Positions 23,386 through 32,300 of a stretch of DNA of 39,054 nucleotides are shown piece by piece. Every line of letters begins with the position of its first letter. The first letter of the stretch is position 1. Origin of the DNA: Polyangiaceae bacterium. Lineage in GTDB: Bacteria; Myxococcota_A; Polyangia; Polyangiales; Polyangiaceae. Under the pieces are notes generated by a model. The model worked only from the letters and a program-made list of their open reading frames with translations. It was not told the DNA's origin and did not search any database. The stretch spans positions 1 to 39,054 of the forward strand of contig JADLAB010000075.1 in NCBI GenBank assembly GCA_020848455.1. The letters are read 5' to 3'. The translations under genes and the position numbers were made by a program.

Positions 23386-26300
23386 ATGGAAGTCTCGCAA
23401 ACGTTGCAGGCGTTGGAACTGGCTCAGGATTGGGCGGCGCTCGCCGAGGCGCTCGAGCGCGCCGCGGGCGACGAGGCAGATGCGACCCTGAAGGCAGCGC
23501 ACTACCTCAAGCTCGGTCGCATCCTGAACGAGAAGCTCTTGCAGGGGCCTCGGGCGCTCAAGGTCTTCCAGAACGCGTGGAAGGCCGAGCCTTCGAACCT
23601 CGAGCCGCTGCACGAGGCGCGCAACGTGTACTGGGAGCTCGGCAAGCTCAACACCGTCGAGACCGTGTTGAAGCGGAGCCTGGAGGCTTCCGAGGGAGCC
23701 GTCCGCGCGGCGCTGCTGCGTGAGCTCGGCGACGTGAGCGCCGACATCGGCAACTACGACGCCGCCGAGCAGGCCTACGCGCAGGCGAGCGAGCTCGGCG
23801 ACCGCGAGGCCGCCGAGCGCCGCGCCGATCTGACGGACGGCGACGCGGCGGCGCGCATCGCGTCGCTCGTGGAGCTGGCCCGCGCGGCCGGGAACGTGGA
23901 CGAGCGCGTGGCCCTGCTCCTGCGCGCGGCGCGGCTGGCGCGGCGCAGCGCCGTGGCCGAGTACGAGCCGCTGCTGCTCGAGGCCTACCGCGCCTCGCCG
24001 GCCAATCACGAGGCGGCGGCCCTGTACGAGGAGCTGCTCGTGTCCGAGGGCAAGCTGCAGGCCGTGCTCGACACGCAGCGCCAGATGCTGGAGCACGCGT
24101 CCGAGACCGAGGGGCCCGCGCTGGCGTTCCGGTTCGGCTCGCGCTGGGCGGTGCGTCACGGCAACGTCGAGCTCGGCGCCAAGCTCCTCGAGCAGGCGCT
24201 GCTCGGCGATCCATCGAACGACGCCGCCTTCACGTTCCTGCGTGAGCTGTGGGGCACGCAAGGCAAGGACTGGGACCGCGTCCTCGGCATCGCCACGCGC
24301 CTCGGCGACAGCGACAAGGCGACGCCCTTCATCTTGTCGCAGGCCGGGCGCCTGTGCTGGCACCAGGTCGGGGACCTCATGCGGGCCAAGCAGTGGTTCC
24401 AGCGCCTGGCCGCGCTCGCGCCCGCGCACCCGGACATCGCTGCCTTCGAGAAGCAGATCGGCGAGAAGCTCGCGGCGGCGGCGCGACCGTCGGCCGCGCC
24501 CGCCGCGCGGATCGAGGCCAAGGCCGTGACGAGCGCGCCGCCCGCGGCGGAGGCCGCCGACGAGGACGTGGCGGTGGATCTGGGCAGCGACGACGTGGAG
24601 GTGGCCGAGGCCGCCCCCGAGCCCCCAGCACCGGTGTCGGCGCCGGTGTCGGCGCCGGTGTCGACGCCCGCCGTGACGAGCACGGCGAAGCCGGCGGAGC
24701 CCGCCGCGGCGGACCCCGACAAGGTCGCCCGCCTCATCGCGGACGCCGAGAAGTACAAGAACGCTCGCAAGAACCACGAGTACGTCAAGACGCTCGTCGA
24801 GCTCGCGCAGACGGTCACGGACGAGAACGAGAAGGTCCTCTATTTCTCCCAGGCGGCCGACGTCTACCAGAAGTTCTCGAACGCCGCCGAGGCGGCGAAG
24901 TGCTTCGAGTCGATCCTCACGATCGACCGCGGCCACCCGGAGGCCATCGAGTTCCTGCGCGGCTACTACGAGAAGCGCCGCGACTGGGAGCACCTCATCG
25001 AGCTGCTCCGCGGCGAGGCGGATCTGCAGCCCGATCAGGACCTCCGGCTCGCGCGCTACATCGAGATCGCACAGCTCGCGACGCAGCAGGTCAAGAAGCC
25101 GCAGATCTGCATCGACCTGTGGCAGATGGTCCGCGAACAGGACCCCCAGAATCCCGACGCGCTCAACGCGCTCGCCGGCTTCTACGAGCGCTCGCGCGAG
25201 TTCGACAAGCTCGCCGAGGTGCTGAGCGCGCAGGCCGAGTCCACCAGCGACACCGCCGAGCGACTCAAGATCCTCGAGAAGCTCGGTCAGATCTACGGCG
25301 AGCGCATCAACAACGACGAGCTCGCGGCCGAGGCCTGGCGCCAGGTGCTGGAGCTCAGCCCCGGGGACCGGCGCGCCCAGGAGAACCTCAAGAAGAAGTA
25401 CCTGGCGCTCAAGCGCTGGGACGACCTCGAGGTGCTCTACGAGGAGAGCGGCAAGTGGGACGAGTTCATCCGCGTCCTCGAGTCGCAAGAGACGCGCGAG
25501 ACCGAGCCCGAGGTGAAGATCGGCCTCTTGCTCAAGTGCGCGGAGCTCTGGGAGCACAAGAAGGAGAAGGTCGACCGGGCCGCGCGCGCCTACGAGAAGA
25601 TTCTGTCCATCGACGAGAATCACCTCGGTGCGGCCGAGGCCCTGATCCCGATCTACCAGGCCGCCGGCAACGCCAAGGGTCTGGCGAGCTCGATCGAGGT
25701 GAAGCTCAAGCACTCGACCGACCCCGAAGAGCAGCTGGGCCTGCTGCGCGAGGTCGCGGCGCTCTACGAGAGCAAGCTGAAGCGCCTGGACCTCGCGCTC
25801 GAGCGCTATCTGGCGGCGCTCGCGATCGCCCCCGGTGACGAGGAGTGCGCGACCGAGGTGGAGCGGGTCGCGCGCGCCACGCACAGCTGGGACGCAGCGG
25901 TGAAGGCCTACCGGGAGGCGCTCGCCAGCCTCGCCGATCCGGCAGCCGAGGGTGCGTTGCGTCTGCGGCTCGGGCGCGTCCTGCTCGACGAGCAGAAAGA
26001 GGTCGACCAGGCCCTCGAGCAGTACCGGGCCGTCTACGAGCTCGACCCCGAGAACGGCGATGCGCTCGGCGCGCTCGAGCGCCTGTACCGCGAGACCAAG
26101 CGCTTCGGTGAGCTGCTCGAGGTCTACGAGAAGCAGCGCGAGCTCGCCACGGAGCCGGAGCAGCTGCGGCGCGTGCTCTACGCCATCGCCGCGCTGCAGG
26201 AGACCGAACAGGGCGACTCCCTGGCGGCGATCAAGACCTACTGGCAGGTGCTCGATGCCGAGGCGGCCGACGCCCAGGCACTCGCGGCCCTCGATCGGCT

Positions 26301-29300
26301 CTACCTGGCGCAACAGGACTGGCAGCCCTACGCCGACGTGCTGCGCCGTCGCCTCGAGACGGACCTCGACGAGCCGACGGTCATCGACCTCAAGTACCGC
26401 CTCGGCCAGACGCTCGAGAAGCACCTCCAGGACCCGGCCGGTGCGCTCGAGAACTACCGCGAGATCCTGCTGCTCGACCCGCTGAACGACGGCGGGCGCG
26501 TGGCGCTCGAAGGCCTGCTCCATCAGCCCGAGCTCGCGCCCGAGATCGCGCGCATCCTGAGCGAGGTCTACGAGGGGCGCGAGGAGTGGGAGAAGCTCAT
26601 CGGCGTGCTCGAGATCCTCGTCACCGCCGAGCAGGAGGTGGAGCCGCGCGTCGCGCTCTTGCGCAAGATCGCGCTCACCGCCGCCGAGCAGCTCAGCGAC
26701 CTCAAGCGCGCCTTCGACGCCGAGAGCCGCGCGCTCGCGGACGCGCCCGACAACCCCCAGGTGCGCAAGGAGCTCGAGATGTTCGCCGAGCAGGCGAACG
26801 ATCACGCGCGCCTCGCGGAGGTGTTCAGCCGCATCGCCGAGGGGCTCGCGGACCAGACCCTGGCGCGCGAGTACTGGATGCGGCTCGCCGCCATCCAGCA
26901 GCAGCTGGGCGAGGTCGACGCCGGGGCCAAGAGCTACGGGCGCGTGCTCGAGATCGACCCGGCGGACGCCGAGGCGCTCGACGCGATGGAGGGCCTCTTC
27001 GGCAAGAACGAGCGCTGGAGCGACCTCATCGGCGTCATCCGCCGGCGCATCGACCTCGAGGGCGACATGCAGGCCCGCGAGGCGCTCTACGCCAGCATGG
27101 CGAGCGTGTACGAGGACAAGCTCCAGAAGCCGGAGGAGGCGATCGCGGCCTACCGCGAGGTGCTCGCGTCCGACGACACGAGCCTCCTGGCGCTGCGTGC
27201 GCTCGACGGCCTCTACAGCCGCCAGAAGATGTTCCAGGAGCTCGGTGAGAACCTGGAGGCGCAGCTGCGCCTCGCCGAGACCGAGGAGGCCGAGATCGGG
27301 CTCATGCTGCGCCTCGCGGCGTTGCAGGAGACGGAGCTCGACCTGCGACCCGCGTCCATCGAGACCTACCGCCAGGTGCTGGAGCGGCAGCCGCAGAACC
27401 CGGCGGCGCTCGCGGCCCTCGAGCGGCTCGGCAAGCTGCCCGAGCACGAGGTCGAGATCGCCGACATCCTCGGCCCGCTCTACCGCGCGAGCTCCGACTA
27501 CCAGAAGCTGCTCGGCGTCTACGAGGTGCAGGTCCGCACGAGCGACGATCCGTCGCGCAAGGTGGAGCTCCTGCACGAGATGGCGGCCTTGCACGAGGAC
27601 GCCGCGGGCGACCTCAACGCCGGCTTCGACACCTTCGCGCGGGCGCTCGAGGTCGACGCCTCGAGCACCGACACGCAGCAGGGGCTCGAGCGCCTGGCGC
27701 GCGCCACCGAGCGCTTCGCCGACCTCGCGCGCGTGTACCGCACGCTCGCGGCCAAGCAGCAGGACACCGAGCTGGCGATCAGCCTCTACACGACCGCGGC
27801 GAGCGTCTACGAGAACGAGCTCCAGTCGGTCGACAGCGCCATCGAGCTCTACCGCACCATTCTCGAGCTCGACAGCCAGCGCCTCGAGGCGGCCGAGGCG
27901 CTCGAGCGCATCTTCCGCGGTGCCGACCGCTTCGAGGAGCTGTCGGCGATCCTGCAGCGCCGCGCCGAGCTGCTCACGGATCTGGACGCTCAGAAGACGG
28001 CCCTGATGCAGGCGGCGCAGATCGAGGAGGAGATCCTCGAGCGCAAGGAGAACGCCGTCGCGGTCTTCCGCAAGGTGCTCGAGATCGACGCCGAGGACGT
28101 GCGCGCCCTCGACGCGCTCATCAAGCTCTACGTCGGGATGGCGCGCTGGGCGGATCTGCTCGGCGCCTACAACCAGAAGGTCGAGCTCGTGCTCGACCCC
28201 GACGAGCGCAAGCGCATCTACTACCAGGCCGGCGCCGTGCACGAGCGCGAGCTCGGCGACGTGCGCAACGCCATCGACACCTACCAGCGCGTCCTCGAGA
28301 TCGACCCCGACGACCTCGAGGCGCTCGGGCGCCTCGACGTCCTCTACCAGCAGGCCGAGGACTGGAGCGAGCTGCTCACCGTGCTGCAGCGCGAGGCGGA
28401 CCTCGCCGGCGACCCGGCCGAGTCGATCAGCTACCAGTACCGAATCGCCGAGCTCTACGACAAGCGCCTCGACGACGTGGCGCGGGCCATCGAGCTCTAC
28501 CGCGACCTGTTGCAGCAGCAGCCCGATCACGCGCCCACGCTCGGCGCGCTCGAGGCGCTCACCGAGACGACGCGCGACCCGGTCGGCGCGGCGCTCGTGC
28601 TCGAGCCCATCTACGACGCGGCGGGTGAGTGGGCGAAGCTCATCCGCGTGCTCGAGGTCCAGGTCAAGCACCAGGAGGACGTCTTCCAGCGGGTCGAGCT
28701 CCTGCACCGCGTGGCCCGGCTCTACGAGGAGATGCTCAACGACCCGCAGCGGGCGTTCGACACCTACGCGCGCGCGGTGCAGTGCGACATCACGAACGAG
28801 CAGTCGCTGGCGCAGTTCGAACGGCTGGCCGGGATGGTGTCGCGCTGGCTCGAGCTCGCGGAGCTCTACGACGCGGAGCTCGGCAAGCTCGCCGAGGATC
28901 CGCAGCGCTTCGCCGAGCTCGGCCTGCGCGTGGCGCGCATCTACGAAGAGCAGATCGAGAACTTCGATCAGGCCATCCAGCGCTTCCAGCGCGTGCTCGA
29001 GATCGAGCCCGAGAACGCGACGGCCATCGCGTCGCTCGACCGCCTGTACGGTCACACCGAGCGCTGGGCCGAGCTCGCGCAGATCCTGCTGCGCGAGGCC
29101 GAGCTCGCGGCCTCGGCCGACGAGGCCCTGCAGTTCCGCTTCCGCCTCGCCCTCGTCCGTCAGACGCGCCTCAACGACATCGACGCGGCCATCCAGGCCT
29201 ACGGCGAGGTGCTCCGCGAGATGCCCGAGCACGCGGACGCGCTCGCGGCCCTCGAGGGGCTGTTCGCGTCCGGCGTGCAGCCCACGCGCGTCGCCGAGAT

Positions 29301-32300
29301 TCTCGAGCCGCACTACGAGAGCCAGAGCAACTTCGAGAGCCTGGGGCGCATCTTCGAGGCGACGCTCGCGTATCGCGAGACGCGCGAGGAGCGCCTGGCG
29401 CACTACTACAAGCTCGCGGAGCTCTACGAGGAGAAGCTCATCGCGCCCGATCTCGCGCTCGGCGCGTTCGTGCGCGGGCTCAAGGACTACCCGACGGACG
29501 AGCGCTGCCTGGAAGAGGTGGAGCGGCTCGGCGGCATGTGCGACGGCGGCTGGGAGCAGGTCGCCAACTGCTACGCCGACATCCTCGGCAGCCAGGAGGA
29601 CAAAGAGCTGCAGCGCATGATCGGCAAGCGCCTGGCGCGCGTGTTCGAGGAGGAGCTCGCCGACGTCACCAAGGCGGAGGAGACCTACCGCTACGTGCTC
29701 GGCGTGATCCCGCTCGAGAACGACTGCCTCGAGAACCTCGACCGCATCTACAGCTCGCTCGAGCAAGCGGCGGAGCTCGCCGGCATCCTCGAGCAGCGCG
29801 TCCAGACGACCGAGGACACCTTCCAGCTGGTGGAGTTCTACACGCGCCTCGGCGACGTGTACGAGCAGCGCCTCGCCCAGTACGACGACGCGATCCGCGC
29901 CTACCGCAAGATCTTCGACCAGCTCGAGCCCGCCAACGAGCAGGCCCAGCAGGTGCTGGAGCGACTCTACACGCACAAGCAGGCGTGGCCGGAGCTGCTC
30001 GGCGTCTACGAGCGCCAGCTCGAGAGCTCGACCGTCAGCGACGCCGAGCGCGGCGACATCGCCGCGAAGATGGGCAGGCTGCTCTCCGATCACCTCGGCG
30101 ACCTGCCGCGCTCGATCGACACGTGGAAGCGCGTGCTCGATCTCCGCGGCGAGGACGGCGAGGCGCTCACGGCCCTCGGCGACCTCTACGAGCGCACCCA
30201 GGCATGGACCGAGCTCACCGAGGTCCTCGAGCGCCACATGGGCCTGCCCATGGAGGACAGCGAGCAGGTCGCCGTGCTGCTGCGGCGCGCGAGGCTGGTC
30301 TCCCAGCAGCTCGGGCGCGACGATGCGGCCCTCGACGACTACAACCGCGTGCTCGACATCGACTACGCGAACGTCGACGCCCTGTACGCCATCGCGGACA
30401 TCTGGCGGCGGCGCCAGAGCACCCAGGACCTGTGCTTCGCGCTCCACCAGACCGTGGACCGCGCGGGGTCGACGCTCCCGGCCGAGAACCTCATCGCGCT
30501 CTACCGCGAGCTCGGCACCATCTACCAGCAGGTGCCGGACCAGGCCGTCGACGCGATCGACGCATGGCGCAAGCTCCTGGCGGTCGACCCGCGCGACTTC
30601 GCAGCCATGGTGGCGCTCGAGCACCTGCTGCGCAACGAGAGTCGCTGGGAGGAGGTCGTCGAGGTCAAGATGATGCGCGCCCGGGCCTACGAGGACTCGG
30701 CGGAGAAGATCCGCGAGTACCTCGAGGTGGCCGACATGTGGGCGCACCAGATCGCCCACGAGGACGGCGCCACGCCGGCGCTCGAGGCCGTGCTCGCGAT
30801 CGACGCGAACCACGACGACGCGTTCAAGCAGCTCGAGAAGCTGCATGCGGCAGCCGGCCGCAGCGAGCAGCTCGTCGAGATGTACATGGCGCGCTTCGAG
30901 ATGTACACGGAGCGCGAGGACGCGGCCCAGATCATCCCGCAGCGCACCCTGCTGCTGCGCAAGGTGGCGCGCGTCTGCGACGAGCAGGTGAGCGATCAGG
31001 AGCAGGCCTACGAGGCCCTGCTCACGGCCTTCGAGCTCGACTGGAGCGACAAGGAGACGACCGCCTACCTCGAGAAGATGGCCCACGCGACCAAGCGCTG
31101 GGCCCAGCTCGTGCAGATCGTGCAGGGCTGGCTCGAGGCCGAGAAGGAGCCGCTGCAGCAGATCACGCTCTGCCTGCACCTGGCCAAGTGGTACGGCGAA
31201 GACCTCGGGCGGCCCGACTACGCGCAGCCCTTCTACCAGAAGGTCATCGCGCTCGACCCGACGAACGTCGCGGCCAAGCTCCAGATGGCGAGCTTCTTGA
31301 AGAAGAACGCGCGCTGGCAGGAGCAGGGGCAGCAGCTCACCCAGGCCCTGGCCGTCGCGGCCCTCGACAGCGACCGCGCGGTCATCCAGTCGGAGCTCGC
31401 CGAGGTCTACGAGCGGCACCTGAACGACCTCGAGGGCGCCATCACGCGCTACAAGCAGGCGCTCGAGGCCATCGGCACGCACCTGCCGGCCCTCGACGCG
31501 CTCGAGCGCATCTACGAGCAGAAGAACCAGATCCCCGAGCTCGTCGACATCCTGGGGCGGAAGTCGAAGGCGCTCAAGGACCCCGAGCAGATCGCCTCGG
31601 TGAAGCTGCGGCAGGCGGGCCTGCTCGAGACGACCATCGGCGACGCCGAGCGCGCCGTCGAGGTGTACCGCGAGGTGCTGGACGTCGACGCCTCGAGCCT
31701 GCTCGCGATGCGCGGCCTCGAGCGCGTGTACGGTGCGATGCAGCGCTGGCGCGAGCTGCTCGAGGTGCTCGACATGCACCTCGACGTGGCCGCGACGGAG
31801 CGCGAGCGCATCGACGTGTTGATGCAGATTGCCCGCCTGCAGGAGGAGCAGTTCCTCAAGCCCGACCTCGCCGCGGTGCGCCTCGAGCAGGTGGTCGAGA
31901 TCGACACCACGCACATCGGCGCCTACGAGGCCCTGGCGCGCTGCTACCAGCGCCTGCGCCAGTGGCGCGACCTCATCGGCTGCTACGAGCGGCACATCAA
32001 CGCCACCGACGACCGCGCCAAGAAGATCGAGCTCCTGTGGCTCATCGCGGACGTGCAGGCGACGCAGCTCCAGGATCAGGAGCGGGCGCTCGACGCCTAC
32101 CTCAACATCGTCGACATCGACCCGAACCACGTCCCCGCACTCGAGGCGCTATCCAAGCTCTACGAGCGGATGGACGACCCGTCCAACGCCATCCACTACA
32201 TGGGGCGCGTCGCCGAGCTGACGGACGTGGGCGCCCAGCGCGTGGAGGCGTTCTACCGCATCGGCAAGCAGCTCGACGAGAAGCTCAACGACCGCGTCCA

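Noticed and set aside
24628-24663. Short tandem repeats as a CRISPR or mobile-element signature
   Set aside because: The three 12-base units are adjacent, in frame and encode a protein linker; there are no spacers, cas genes or transposase.
22933-32130. A 9.2-kb open frame on the minus strand, about 3065 codons
   Set aside because: It lies antisense to the TPR genes. Its sequence is low-complexity Leu/Arg/Val/Glu and mirrors the codon pattern of the plus-strand repeats, with no signal peptide or domain; it is a GC-rich coding shadow.
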